DNA of 64,000 nucleotides from NCBI GenBank assembly GCA_002085155.1, contig NASX01000003.1, positions 36,808 through 100,807 of the forward strand, written 5' to 3'. Origin of the DNA: Sorangiineae bacterium NIC37A_2 (lineage in GTDB: Bacteria > Myxococcota_A > Polyangia > Polyangiales > Polyangiaceae). A program made the translations under genes and the position numbers. Shown piece after piece: positions 43,412 through 53,700 of this stretch. The notes under the pieces are model-generated. The model had not been told where the DNA came from. It saw only the letters and a program-made list of their open reading frames with translations, and made no database searches. How positions within the stretch are numbered: the first letter of the stretch is position 1; each line of letters begins with the position of its first letter.

Positions 43412-44542
43412 ATGTTCGAAGGCACTGCAAAGGCGCCGGCCCCCTTTCTGGCCCCGACCGGACCGGTCCACGAAGCCCCTCTCGCGCGGCTCGACACCGC
43501 CTGGGCCCGGGCTTGGGCTAAAGCTCTCAACGACCCCCGAGACGTCGTCTTCGTCAACTTGGCGCTGACGATCGCGGTCTTCGTTTGGCCCGCAGCGGTT
43601 TTCATCTTCACGCGCGACGCGGACTCCATCTGGCTTTGGGCGATCCCCTACTGGCTCGGCATTTCGCTGTTTGTCGATCGCTTCATCCTGATGCTCCACT
43701 GCACGAGCCACCGGACCCTCTTCAATCGGAAGCTCCGGGCGCTCAACCTTTTCATCCCCTGGGCTATCGGACCTTTCATGGGGGAGACCCCGGAAAGCTA
43801 CTTCGTCCACCACATGGGGATGCACCACAAGGAGGGGAACCTCCCGGGCGACCTCTCGAGCACGATGCCCTACGACCGGGATCGTTTCTCGAACTGGCTC
43901 CGCTACTGGGGCCGCTTCATGTTCTTCGGTCTACCTGAGCTTTTCCTCTATCACCGGGCCAAGCGCAGCGGGAAGTTGGTCGCGCGCCTCGCCATCGGTG
44001 AGCTCGGTTTCTGGCTCACCTGCGCCCTGCTTTGCCTCGTCAACTGGCAAGCCACGCTCATTGTCTTTGTCCTCCCGGTGCTCGTCGTGCGCACGCTGAT
44101 GATGGCGGGGAACTGGGGACAGCACGCCTTCGTTGACCCGGACGAGCCGAACAACGACTTCAAGAGCAGCATCACCTGCATCAACACCCGTTACAACAAG
44201 CGCTGCTTCAATGACGGGTACCACATCATTCACCACATCAGCCCGAGCCTGCACTACTCGGAGATGGCCGATGAATTCGCCAAGAACATCCGCCTGTACG
44301 GTGAGCAGGACGCGATCGTGTTCGATGGATACGACTTCTTCCAGGTCTGGTTCCTGCTCATGACGGGCCAGAAGAAGAAGCTCGCTCGAGCCTTCGTCCA
44401 GCTCCCGGGCGCGCCTGTGCGCACCGAGGAAGAGATCATCGCGCTCTTCGATCGTCGCACTCGCCGCTTCCCTGCGGAGAAAGCAGCGCCGCCGCCGAGC
44501 TGGTTCTTGCCCCGTTTCACGGATCCGAGCCCCCTGTCGTGA
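43412..44542 (+). CDS. Membrane fatty acid desaturase
   Basis: A 376-residue integral-membrane di-iron desaturase. The three histidine boxes are visible: HCTSH (about 98), HHMGMHH (about 131) and HIIHH (about 271). Several hydrophobic spans surround them (VVFVNLALTIAVFVWPAAVF, GELGFWLTCALLCLVNW). The regioselectivity and whether free acids or phospholipid chains are used cannot be told. A zinc protease-like gene follows with a GTGA overlap. Confidence 0.88.
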   Translation: MFEGTAKAPAPFLAPTGPVHEAPLARLDTAWARAWAKALNDPRDVVFVNLALTIAVFVWPAAVFIFTRDADSIWLWAIPYWLGISLFVDRFILMLHCTSHRTLFNRKLRALNLFIPWAIGPFMGETPESYFVHHMGMHHKEGNLPGDLSSTMPYDRDRFSNWLRYWGRFMFFGLPELFLYHRAKRSGKLVARLAIGELGFWLTCALLCLVNWQATLIVFVLPVLVVRTLMMAGNWGQHAFVDPDEPNNDFKSSITCINTRYNKRCFNDGYHIIHHISPSLHYSEMADEFAKNIRLYGEQDAIVFDGYDFFQVWFLLMTGQKKKLARAFVQLPGAPVRTEEEIIALFDRRTRRFPAEKAAPPPSWFLPRFTDPSPLS

Positions 44543-44985
44543 CTCGACCTTCGGTCGGATGGCGGGAATGGATCTGCCTCCCCGAACTCGGGGTCGACCG
44601 AATTGCGGCTAAGATCGACACTGGCGCGCGGACGAGCGTGCTGCATGCCCGGGACGTCGTCCTCTTGGAGGACGAGCAGGGGGCGTTCGTCGAGTTTACA
44701 CCACCGCTCCTTCGGCGTCAGGCGAGCGTCGAGCGCTGGCAGACCGGTGGCGTACGCCGGGTGCGGGCGCGGCTCGTCGACGAACGCATCGTTCGCTCTT
44801 CAAGCGGCGGAGACGAGCGGCGCTACGTGATCCGTACCCTCGTCCAGATCCGCGGCATATCCTTCGAGTGCGAGTTCTCCCTGACGAATCGCGGAAAGCT
44901 CCGTTTTCCGGTCCTGCTCGGACGCTCGGCGCTCCGGGGACGTTTCTTGGTCGATGTGAGTCGACCGCGGACCAAGGCGCGATAA
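44539..44985 (+). CDS. Retropepsin-like putative ATP-dependent zinc protease (RimK-associated family)
   Basis: A 148-residue protein of the family annotated as putative ATP-dependent zinc protease. GWREWICLPELGVDRIAAKI and the aspartic-protease-like motif IDTGARTSVLHA are the hallmarks; VLLGRSALRGRFLVD closes the domain. The D-T-G motif is more consistent with a retropepsin fold than with zinc catalysis. GTG start overlaps the desaturase stop (GTGA). Usual RimK-type ATP-grasp partner is not adjacent. Confidence 0.85.
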   Translation: MTRPSVGWREWICLPELGVDRIAAKIDTGARTSVLHARDVVLLEDEQGAFVEFTPPLLRRQASVERWQTGGVRRVRARLVDERIVRSSSGGDERRYVIRTLVQIRGISFECEFSLTNRGKLRFPVLLGRSALRGRFLVDVSRPRTKAR

Positions 44986-45002
44986 AACCCGCTCGAGCCA
45001 CC

Positions 45003-45809
45003 ATGCGCCTTTTCGACGTCCACGCCCACCTGACGAGCCCGAAGTTTCAGGGCGAGGTCCCCGCTGTTCTCGAGCGCGCGAAAGAAGCCGGCGTCACGAA
45101 AATCATCTCCAACGGGCTCAACCGAAAGGACAACGAGAAGGTCCTCGCCCTCGCCCGCGAGAGCTCCCTGGTCCGGCCCGCGCTCGGACTTTACCCCGTC
45201 GACGCTGTCCTGCCCGAGATGACCGAGGCGGGCGTGGACTACCCGCGCGAAGATACGCAGATCGAACCCGCCGAGGCCGTTGTCGCATGGATCGCGGAGA
45301 ACGCTTCGGACGCAATCGCGATCGGTGAGATTGGCCTCGACCACCACTGGGTCCCCGAACAATTCTGGGCGCGCCAAGAGCAGGTCTTCCGCTCGCTCGT
45401 TCAGGTCGCGCTTGAGCTCGACAAGCCCATCATCATCCACACACGCAAGGCGGAGGCTCGCTGCTTTGAGATCTTGGTCGAGCTCGGAGTGAAGCGGGTG
45501 AACTGGCACTGCTACTCGAGCCGCCTCAAGCTCGCCCGCCAGATCGCCGACTACGGCCATTTTCTGTCGATTCCGAGCAACGTACGCCGCAGCGAAACCT
45601 TCACCGGCATGTTGCGCACCCTCCCCCGGTCCCAGCTCCTCCTCGAGACCGACTGCCCGTACCTCGCTCCCGTCCCGGGGGAGCGGAGCGAACCCATGCA
45701 CGTCCGAGGGACCGCCACGTTCGCGAGCGAACTCTGGGGAGTCCCCCTCGAGGAGGCCGCCCGGACCTTCGAGGAGAACTTCGAGCGCCTGTTCCGCGAA
45801 GCGCCCTGA
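45003..45809 (+). CDS. TatD family metal-dependent hydrolase
   Basis: A 268-residue TIM-barrel hydrolase. Metal ligands are seen in LFDVHAHL, AIGEIGLDHHW, PIIIHTRKA, VNWHCYSS and LLETDCPYLAP. TatD proteins have been described as 3'-5' DNA exonucleases and D-aminoacyl-tRNA deacylase-like enzymes. ATG at 45003 fits the family start (MRLFDVHAHL), 18 bp after the preceding stop. Confidence 0.92.
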   Translation: MRLFDVHAHLTSPKFQGEVPAVLERAKEAGVTKIISNGLNRKDNEKVLALARESSLVRPALGLYPVDAVLPEMTEAGVDYPREDTQIEPAEAVVAWIAENASDAIAIGEIGLDHHWVPEQFWARQEQVFRSLVQVALELDKPIIIHTRKAEARCFEILVELGVKRVNWHCYSSRLKLARQIADYGHFLSIPSNVRRSETFTGMLRTLPRSQLLLETDCPYLAPVPGERSEPMHVRGTATFASELWGVPLEEAARTFEENFERLFREAP

Positions 45810-45833
45810 GGGCCTCTCAGATCGCTCACAGCT

Positions 45834-45855
45834 CGGGCGGGCGAAAGCCCGCCCG
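45834..45855. terminator. GC-rich hairpin with GAAA loop between convergent genes
   Basis: Arms CGGGCGGGC and GCCCGCCCG around GAAA. It sits between the convergent tatD and desaturase stops. No T tract follows on either strand, so it may act as a weak, bidirectional or rho-dependent terminator. Confidence 0.5.
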
Positions 45856-45866
45856 CTCACCAGACC

Positions 45867-46850
45867 TCAAGCGTAGAGTCGAGCCTCGGCCTCAACGACG
45901 CCCGGACCCGTCGGTGCCATGGCGCCGAGATCTTCGGGGGTCTCTTCCGGCCGCGGGATCCAGTTTTCGTCCGGCTGCTCCGGCGGCAAGATCACCGGGC
46001 TCCCGTCGTACATCTGGCGCGTGCCGGGCCAGACGAAGGTCTGGAAGAGGTAGACAGGGAACGAGGGCACATCGAGCCTGGGGTCGATGTAGGGAGCGAT
46101 CTTCTCGGCGTGCAGCTTGGGCAAGAGGGACCAATGAGCGCCGGGGATGCGGTGGTGAATGCCGTGGTAGCCGTTATTGTAGGTGATAAAATTCACCCAT
46201 TTTCCGACGAAGTTCCGCGAGTGGTTGTAGGGGTGCTCGATATCGCAGCCGTCGTGCTGCAGGTAGTTCATCCCGATGATGCCCCAGGCTGCGTAAAGGT
46301 GCGGCACGATCCAGTAGAGGAGCGTCTTCTGCCAATCGAGCAGGAAGAGAACGGCGGTCACGCCGAACACGACCGTCTGCTCGATGCGGAACTGCCTGTA
46401 CCAGGCCTGGTGCGTCCCGCGCATCGCTCCCATGTAGACTTTGTCGTTCTTCATGATCGCCAAGGCGACCCGCGGCACGAACTCGAGCATATTCAAGAGG
46501 TTCGAGTTGTGACGCACCTTGGTGGTGCGCATCACGTCGCGGGGAGACTGGGTATGCTTGTGGTGGCTCAGGTTATGACCGGGAACGAAGGAGCTCACCG
46601 GTGAGCCGTAAGTGAGAGAGAGAACGACCTGGAACACACGGTTCGCCCAGCGTTCTCGAAACACTGGACAGTGAACGGTGTTGTGGGTCGCCACAGCGCC
46701 CAAGAAGGAGAGCACGCAGGTGAGCGCGAGGAGCAGGACGCTCCAGCCTAAGTGCACCGTCCCGAAGGTCACCCACGCGACCACGGTCACGGCAAAGTAG
46801 AGCCCCACGAAGAGAAGTGTGCGAATATCGGCTGAGTTCCGGAGTCGCAT
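45867..46850 (-). CDS. Second membrane fatty acid desaturase
   Basis: Another di-iron desaturase, not closely similar to the one at 43412. Histidine boxes HNTVH (about 57), HNLSHHKH (about 93) and HGIHH (about 232). Multiple membrane spans. The ATG at 46850 (MRLRNSADIRTLLFVGLYF) gives 327 residues; a TTG at 46910 is also open. The long C-terminal tail is Pro/Glu-rich. Substrate unknown; convergent with tatD. Confidence 0.87.
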   Translation of the reverse strand: MRLRNSADIRTLLFVGLYFAVTVVAWVTFGTVHLGWSVLLLALTCVLSFLGAVATHNTVHCPVFRERWANRVFQVVLSLTYGSPVSSFVPGHNLSHHKHTQSPRDVMRTTKVRHNSNLLNMLEFVPRVALAIMKNDKVYMGAMRGTHQAWYRQFRIEQTVVFGVTAVLFLLDWQKTLLYWIVPHLYAAWGIIGMNYLQHDGCDIEHPYNHSRNFVGKWVNFITYNNGYHGIHHRIPGAHWSLLPKLHAEKIAPYIDPRLDVPSFPVYLFQTFVWPGTRQMYDGSPVILPPEQPDENWIPRPEETPEDLGAMAPTGPGVVEAEARLYA

Positions 46851-47017
46851 GATGTCGCCCGGTTTTTTCGTACTGCATGCTTCGCCGATTTCAACTGTAT
46901 TTCCGGACAATCCGGCGCCGCTCGCCGCGACCCAGCGCGCTGACCGTCCTTTGCCACTGGAATCGCCACTGGAATCCCGCTACCCGCGCAAGGAATTCGC
47001 GATTATAGGCCTCCCCG

Positions 47018-48097
47018 TTGACCTCCCCCGAACCGAACGACGCTGAATATCAAGCTGCCGCAGAACGACTGGCCGCAGGCGAGCTCGTCGGCTTGCCGAC
47101 CGAGACGGTCTACGGGCTCGCCGGTGACGCAACGAATCCTGAGGCGCTTCGGCGCATCTTCGAGCTCAAACGCCGCCCCACGAATCATCCGCTCATCGTC
47201 CACTTGGCGGACGCAAGCTGGCTCTCTGCGTACACCAAGAGACCGCCCGAGATCGCATTTCGCCTCGCGGCGCGGTTTTGGCCTGGTCCCCTCACTCTCG
47301 TACTCGAGCGTTCGGACGCCGTGCCAAGAGAAGCCACCGGTGGGCTCGAGAGCGTCGCAGTGCGAGTACCTGCGCACCCGGTCGCTGCTCGGCTCCTCCA
47401 GCTATATGGTCGGCCCCTCGCCGCTCCTTCGGCGAACCTCTTCGGTCAGGTCAGTCCTACCACCGCGGCGCACGTGCGCGCGGACTTCGGAGAGCGCCTG
47501 CCGATCGTGCTCGACGGAGGACCGTGCGCCGTCGGCGTTGAGTCCACCATCCTCGACGTTCGCGATGAGCCCCGAGTGCTCCGCCCGGGCGGGGTTTCGC
47601 GCTTAGAGCTCTCCGACTTCCTGGGAGTGCCCGTGGGCACCGTGGGTGCCCCTTCGAGTGAGCTGCGCGCACCTGGCCTCCTCGAGTCCCATTACGCCCC
47701 CCGCGCTCCTCTTGAGCTCATCGAGCCGAGCGAGCTCTGGGGGAAGATCGCAGAGGGCTCGCGCGTAGATCTGAGGATCGGCCTCTTCGTTCCCGGATTC
47801 ACCATCGACGAGGAGAGATCGCTGCCTTTTGCCTTCGAAAAAATACCGAACGAAGGCGGCTCAGGCCTCGAGCAGTATCGCGCCCGCATCGAGCGACCTG
47901 GGCGCCCTGCCCTTGAGCTCTTCCTGCTCGCCCCCGGCCCCGCCCCCAGCGACGTCGAGAGAACTCTCTACGACGCGCTGCGAAGGTTCGACGGAGCAGG
48001 CTGCGACCGGATTTGGGCGGCGGTGCCTCGAGGCGGAGAGCTCGGCGAGGCCGTCGAGGATCGACTGCGGAAAGCGGCGGCGCCCAGACCCCGTTGA
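47018..48097 (+). CDS. Threonylcarbamoyl-AMP synthase (Sua5 type)
   Basis: The enzyme makes threonylcarbamoyl-AMP for the t6A modification of ANN-decoding tRNAs. The YrdC domain (about 8-205) shows LVGLPTETVYGLAGDATNP, the K-R-R-P segment in ELKRRPTNHPLIVH, and PLAAPSANLFGQVSPTTAAH. A C-terminal Sua5 domain (about 220-350) makes it the long form, 359 residues. Start is TTG at 47018; no ATG lies between it and the conserved region. Divergent from the second desaturase. Confidence 0.93.
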   Translation: MTSPEPNDAEYQAAAERLAAGELVGLPTETVYGLAGDATNPEALRRIFELKRRPTNHPLIVHLADASWLSAYTKRPPEIAFRLAARFWPGPLTLVLERSDAVPREATGGLESVAVRVPAHPVAARLLQLYGRPLAAPSANLFGQVSPTTAAHVRADFGERLPIVLDGGPCAVGVESTILDVRDEPRVLRPGGVSRLELSDFLGVPVGTVGAPSSELRAPGLLESHYAPRAPLELIEPSELWGKIAEGSRVDLRIGLFVPGFTIDEERSLPFAFEKIPNEGGSGLEQYRARIERPGRPALELFLLAPGPAPSDVERTLYDALRRFDGAGCDRIWAAVPRGGELGEAVEDRLRKAAAPRPR

Positions 48098-48130
48098 ACT
48101 CTCGATCGAGTGGGCGGGCGAAAGGGTGCT

Positions 48131-48276
48131 CGCTCTCGCTCGAGAGTCGCTCAGTTCGAGCGACCGCGGACGCGATCTCGAAGCGCGTGGAGGAACGTGA
48201 GCGCTCTCGCTCGAGAGTCGCTCAGTTCGAGCGACCGCGGACGCGATCTCGAAGCGCGTGGAGGAACGTGAGCGCT
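48131..48276. repeat. 71-bp tandem duplication spanning the mutS stop codon
   Basis: Two exact 71-bp copies start at 48131 and 48202, with 4 further matching bases. The second copy holds the last 48 coding bases of mutS plus the stop; the first copy lies entirely downstream and, as 71 is not a multiple of 3, is out of frame. Confidence 0.95.
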
Positions 48277-50783
48277 TCGAGCCCGTTCATTCGATCGAGG
48301 TCGAGAGAAAGAACGAGCTCCTCGAGCTCACTCGGCTTCTTCGGCGCTGGGGCGGACGTCTGGGCCGGGCGCAGCTTCGCCGCGCTCGGCTCGCTCTCCA
48401 AGGCCTCGAGCAGGGTCTGAGCGCGCTCCAGGACTTCCGCGGGCAGTCCGGCGAGCCGCGCCACCGAAATGCCGTAGCTCTTGGAAGCTGCGCCGCTCGC
48501 GATCCGGTGCAAAAAGACGATCGTGCCGCCCTCCTCGCTGGCGAGCGCTGCGTGATTCGTCGTGTGAGGGCTCGATTCAGCGAGACGCGTCAGCTCATGA
48601 TAATGAGTCGCAAACAGCGTCCGGCAGGCCACAACTCCTTGCAGGTATTCAGCCACGGCCCAAGCGATCGAGAGACCGTCGAAGGTGCTCGTGCCGCGCC
48701 CGATCTCATCCACGATGACCAGGGAAGCCCGGGTCGCGACTCTGAGAATGTTCGCGGTCTCTCTCATCTCGACCATGAACGTGCTCTCTCCGCCGGCCAA
48801 ATTGTCGCCCGAGCCGAGGCGGGACAAGATCTTGTCGACGACGCCAATGTGCGCCCGCTTCGCGGGCACAAAAGAGCCCATTTGGGCGAGCACCACGATC
48901 AGCGCCGTTTGCCGGAGGAACGTGCTCTTTCCTGCCATATTCGGCCCGGTGATGAGCCACATGCGCTCACCTCCCGCATCGAGCCGCACATCGTTCGGCA
49001 CAAAACGCTCCCTCCCCGCGCGCCGCTCGACGACCGGGTGCCGAGCGTCTTCAAGCTCGAGCCGCTCGCTCTCGTCCACGGTGGGCTCAACGTAGTCATA
49101 CTCTCGCGCCACGTCAGCGAGAGCTGCCGCAACGTCGAGAGCAGCTAAGCGATGAGCGAGGGAGTGAATGCGCGCGGCCCCCGCTGCGAGCTTCGCGACG
49201 AGCTCCTGGAATAGCTCAAGCTCCCGCTCGCGTTCAGCCTCCTCCGCGTCAAGCACCTCATGAGCGAGCTGGTCGAGCTCCGGGAACGTGTAACGTTCGC
49301 CGCCCGCCACCGTCTGCTTCCTGGTCCAACTGGGAGGGACCTTCCGAGTGTTGCTCTTGGTGACCTCGACGTACCATCCGAACACGCGCGTCGAACGAAC
49401 GCGCAGGCCGGTGATGCCCGTCTCTTGCTTGAGGCGCTCTTCGATGCGCGCCATGCCCTCGCCGCCCGAGGTCCTAAGCTCGCGCGCCCGATCGAGATCG
49501 GCGTCGAATCCTTCGCGAAATACGGCGCCGTCCTTGAGCAGGGTCGGCGGACGCTCGACGAGCGCTCGGGTGAGGAGCTCCAATAGCTCCGGGGCCAAGT
49601 CGATCCCTTCCGGCCAGCAAAGAGCAGAGCGCAGCTCCGGCGTCGCGCGCTCCCGGAGCAGTTCTGCGACTTGCGCGGCGCCCTGAAGGCCCCGACGAAT
49701 GAGCCCCAAATCCCGCGGCGTCGCCTCCCCGTAGCCGAGGCGCACTGCCAGCCGCTCGAGGTCCGTCACTTCGGCCAGGCGGTCTCTCAGGCCAGTGCGG
49801 AGCGCGTCGTTTTCGACGAGGGCGCGCACCTCCGCGAGCCGAGCGCGGATTTCCGGGACCGCCGTGAGCGGGGCCAAGAGGCGCATCCGAAGCAAACGCG
49901 CCCCCGCGGCGGTCTTCGTTCGATCGATGACCGACAGCAGCGTCGCCGAGCGATCGCCGCTCAAGGCCTCGATGAGCTCGAGGTGCTGCGCAGCACCCGC
50001 CGCGAGCTCGAGCGCCCCCGAGGTGTTCCACACATTCACGCGGAACAGCGGGATCGATTTGCCCGGCATGCAGGCGCGGGCGAACCCCAGCACAAGCTCC
50101 GTCGCCCGCCGCACGGACTCGGGAGCCTCGAGGTCCTGGAAGACGACCTCCTGCGCGGGCGAAGATGGCGCCGGGTCGGTCACCTCTCGGACGGCGGTCC
50201 GCGGCAAGAGCCCCGCGACTTCCGCCGGAGCGACGCCGCTCACAAGGAGCTCTCGGGGCGCGAGGCGCTGGAGCTCCGAGATCGCTGAGGCCAGATCCGA
50301 AAGCTCAGCCGCGCGCAGGTCGGCGGTCGTCAGATCGACCGCCGCGAGCCCAATCTTCGACGGTTTGCCGTGGCGATCCGTCGTGACAAAGAGGGCCGCG
50401 AGAAAGGTATGGAGCGCGTCGGTCTGCGCCGAGGCATCTGTCCAGGTGCCCGGGGTGATGACCCGGACCACCTCGCGAGGGACGATGCCGCGTACCGTCT
50501 TCGGGTCCGCCATCTGCTCGCAGAGGGCGACCTTGTAGCCCCGCTCCATGAGCCGCGCGATGTAGGAGTGCGCCGCGTGGTGCGGCACCCCCGCCATCGG
50601 GATCTCATCGGGTTTCCCGCGATTTCGGCTGGTCAGCGTCAGCTCGAGGATCTCGGAGGCAACGACCGCGTCGTCGCCGAACATCTCGTAGAAGTCCCCG
50701 AGTCGGAAGAAGATGATGCAGTCCGGGTGAGCACGTTTTGCAGCCGCATGCTGCAACATGACGGGGGTCTCGCTCGCCGCCAT
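48222..50783 (-). CDS. mutS: DNA mismatch repair protein MutS
   Basis: MutS recognises mismatches and starts methyl- or strand-directed repair. The N-terminal domain has PDCIIFFRLGDFYEMFGDDA with the mismatch-stacking Phe-x-Glu; the C-terminal ATPase has ITGPNMAGKSTFLRQ, LVIVDEIGRGTSTFDGLS and THYHELTRLAE. Start ATG at 50783 follows AGGGAG, giving 853 residues; a TTG at 50816 would overlap the upstream gene. The last 16 codons and stop fall in a 71-bp tandem duplication without loss of protein. Confidence 0.96.
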   Translation of the reverse strand: MAASETPVMLQHAAAKRAHPDCIIFFRLGDFYEMFGDDAVVASEILELTLTSRNRGKPDEIPMAGVPHHAAHSYIARLMERGYKVALCEQMADPKTVRGIVPREVVRVITPGTWTDASAQTDALHTFLAALFVTTDRHGKPSKIGLAAVDLTTADLRAAELSDLASAISELQRLAPRELLVSGVAPAEVAGLLPRTAVREVTDPAPSSPAQEVVFQDLEAPESVRRATELVLGFARACMPGKSIPLFRVNVWNTSGALELAAGAAQHLELIEALSGDRSATLLSVIDRTKTAAGARLLRMRLLAPLTAVPEIRARLAEVRALVENDALRTGLRDRLAEVTDLERLAVRLGYGEATPRDLGLIRRGLQGAAQVAELLRERATPELRSALCWPEGIDLAPELLELLTRALVERPPTLLKDGAVFREGFDADLDRARELRTSGGEGMARIEERLKQETGITGLRVRSTRVFGWYVEVTKSNTRKVPPSWTRKQTVAGGERYTFPELDQLAHEVLDAEEAERERELELFQELVAKLAAGAARIHSLAHRLAALDVAAALADVAREYDYVEPTVDESERLELEDARHPVVERRAGRERFVPNDVRLDAGGERMWLITGPNMAGKSTFLRQTALIVVLAQMGSFVPAKRAHIGVVDKILSRLGSGDNLAGGESTFMVEMRETANILRVATRASLVIVDEIGRGTSTFDGLSIAWAVAEYLQGVVACRTLFATHYHELTRLAESSPHTTNHAALASEEGGTIVFLHRIASGAASKSYGISVARLAGLPAEVLERAQTLLEALESEPSAAKLRPAQTSAPAPKKPSELEELVLSLDLDRMNGLEALTFLHALRDRVRGRSN

Positions 50784-50793
50784 CTTCTCCCTC

Positions 50794-53700
50794 TCAGAAG
50801 AACTGGTCGACGACAATTCCCGCGCGCACGTCGACCATCAGCAACCCTCGCGTCGCCGAATCCACCACACCGACGGAGTTGAGCCAGGGGGCGCTCGCGA
50901 GCGACACGGGCAGGACGGCGTTCTGGTTCGTCGAGAGCTGGACCGAGTCGATCACAAATCCCGAACTGACCTCGAAGCTGAACGTCATGCCACGCACGGA
51001 AGGCTCAAGACCACGGTACACCGCGAAGCGGCGGGAAATCCCGTCGTAGATGCAGTTGCCTGCTTGGTCTCGAGGATCGATCGCTCCCCGGCTCGCGTCG
51101 TAGGCGCAGATCGGATCGTCCTGCCCCCGCGCTCCGACGCCGCAGGGCTCAGCCGCGTTCGGATCGGGATTGTCACAAGCCGTATTCGAGAGCTCGAAGA
51201 CTCGCCCACGCCGGCTCGCCTTGAGGGGGTGGCAATCGAGAGCGCAAACGCGAGAACCGTCCTCGCTTTCGACGCTGGTGATGGGGTGTTGGAAGCCCGA
51301 TGAGGTGCCTCGCACGACCCACTGTCGTGAAGCGCGGACCCGGTAAGCCAAAGGCCCCGGGAAACAGCAGCGGAGCATCGCGAGGTGATTGTCAGGATCG
51401 CCTTGGTACGGCGAGCGCGGCGTGACCGTGAGCGTGTCCTCCGTGGAGGAGAGGATCGTCAGATCTCGCTCGGGGCGCAGGTCTTGGAGATCGCTGTCGC
51501 CAAAGAGCGCGTCGCAAGTGTCGAAACCGCCCCCGTCCGTGCAGGCCAGGCCTTCCTTCTGCCAGTAGGCGTCTCGTTCGTCGAGGAGCTTGGAGACGAT
51601 CTGCACGTAGTCGGCGCGGCTCTTGCCAAACGCGTCGAGCGGCTGGCCACTCAGACCAAAATCGATCGCCGCCAGCTCCCGGGTGATCTGCTCGTCTTGG
51701 ACCCCTGAGCTGCAGAAATTTGCGTCGAAATCTACGAGGCGCGCCGTGTCACCGTCCACGGTGAGGATTCCGCCCGAGTGCAGACCGTCCAGCTCGCCTT
51801 CGTACACGACAGTGACGGTGTCTGACGGCGGGTAAGCTCGAGTCTCCACGAACGGAAGGACGACGGACGCCTGCTCTGCCCGGTTCGGATCGATCTCGAG
51901 GGGCGAGCTGAGCGAGTCGCGCACCCGAAGGGTTGTCCCGACGTACACCTGGGCAGGGTCGACGGAGCCACCGGGCGAAAGGAAATCTACGCCGAGCAGG
52001 ATCGGATTCTTCCTTCCCTCGAGGGTACGGCGGCTCACCGGCAGCCCCTGCCCCCCGAGCGCGAGTCGGGGCAACGAGACAAGAGCAGGAGCTCCCGTTC
52101 GTCCCACAGAATCATCGGTGATGATCAGGCCGCGGCGACCGTCTCCGATGCGCCCGCCACGAGCCCGAGCCCGGTGAGGCACAACGGCCCGACAGGTCGC
52201 TTCGTTCGTGACGGTGCTCACGCCGTCCGGCGTCTTGTCTAACGTGAAATAGCGGGTGCCCACCGGGTCATTGCGGCAACCACGGAAGTCGAACTCGCTC
52301 GAGGTGTTTGCCCGCGCATTGCGCCGACAAGCAGCGTCGTAGTCCTCGACATCCACGACGTTCACGCGACCGTCTGAGGTGAGCACGTAGGCGAAGATCC
52401 CGCGCAGCACGTTACCCGCCCCAGAGACCAGGCCGCTGTCCGAGCGCGCGAGCGCCCCGAGCGAATCGAGAGGCGCGTCGGGATCAGGATCACATTCAAC
52501 ACCATAGGCGCCCACGCCCTCATCGTTCGTCGGAGGGTCTTCCGCCATCACGAAGGCAATGTCCTTCACGCTGGCGGCAAACTCGATGCGGTCAGGAGCC
52601 TCAAAAGGCATCCAGGCAGAATCAGGGCGCACGAGCGGAGTTCGATCCAAAGCGTCTTCGCTCACGTCAAAGACCATGACGCTCGACGCCTGCTCTCCGA
52701 CCTGATCGACAGCGTAGAGGAAACGCTCCCCTTGGTTCGTCTCAGGGCTCAGAGCCAGACGTGAGGTTTTCACCACGCGCTCGGGGGAGAGGAAAGAGGT
52801 CGGCACCAGGGGTTCGAGCTCCCGCGGCGCACAGGGGTCGCGCACATCGACGCGATGGATCAAAGGCGCGCCGCTGTCGCCGACGAAAAGCGTCTCGTCG
52901 TCGTGGGCGAAGCCGGAAGGACGCGACGCAAAGGGGCCGTCAAAGGGTCCGTACGTCACAGAGTCCCCCAGACAACTTCCTTCCACTTTGAGATCGGGAG
53001 GGAGACTCTGGGTCACCTGAGCGGGCGGATCCGCGCGCAAGGGAAGCTCCGCCTCGATAGCGCAGGGCTCGAAGGTCCCGGGCGTTCTCGAGAGGAGCTC
53101 CTGGGCGTCGAGCACCACAAGCTTTCCTTCTTCGGGGAGCGCGACGACGAGCTTCTGAGTCCCGAGCTCCGCGCCGATCTCCTCCGAGAGGTCCGTCGCG
53201 CATTCCCCTTCGGGGGCCGGCGGCGCCGAGCCTCCACAGAGAAGACTGGAGCCGCCATCGACGCGCTGGGTATCGAGGACCACGGCCATGTCGCCGGGTG
53301 CCGAGGAAAGGGCACAGGCGGGCCAGGTCGTGATATCGCGAACTCCCTGCTCTCGCCCGGCGACCGGCTCAAAGATGCACTTGGTGGGCAGACCGAAGAT
53401 TCCGGGGCGGCCGAGCTGCTTCACGCCAACGAAGCTCGCGTGACCGCCACGGGTCGTCACAATGTCCTCAGGTTCAAGTCCAACGCGGAGCGGCGTCTTG
53501 CCTGGGTTCGAGCGATCGGCATCAAGCACCTGCGCCTGCTGGACTCCGCTTCGGCTGGAGACGCGAATCACTGCCACCTCACCCGTGGCCTTCTGGGTGA
53601 GGAGCGCGAACATATCGTGGTTCGGATCGGCAACGGTGAGGGCTCCGTCGCTCCCAATCGGGCCGCGCGGACAAGCGTCGAGGGGCGCCCCTTCCCCGGT

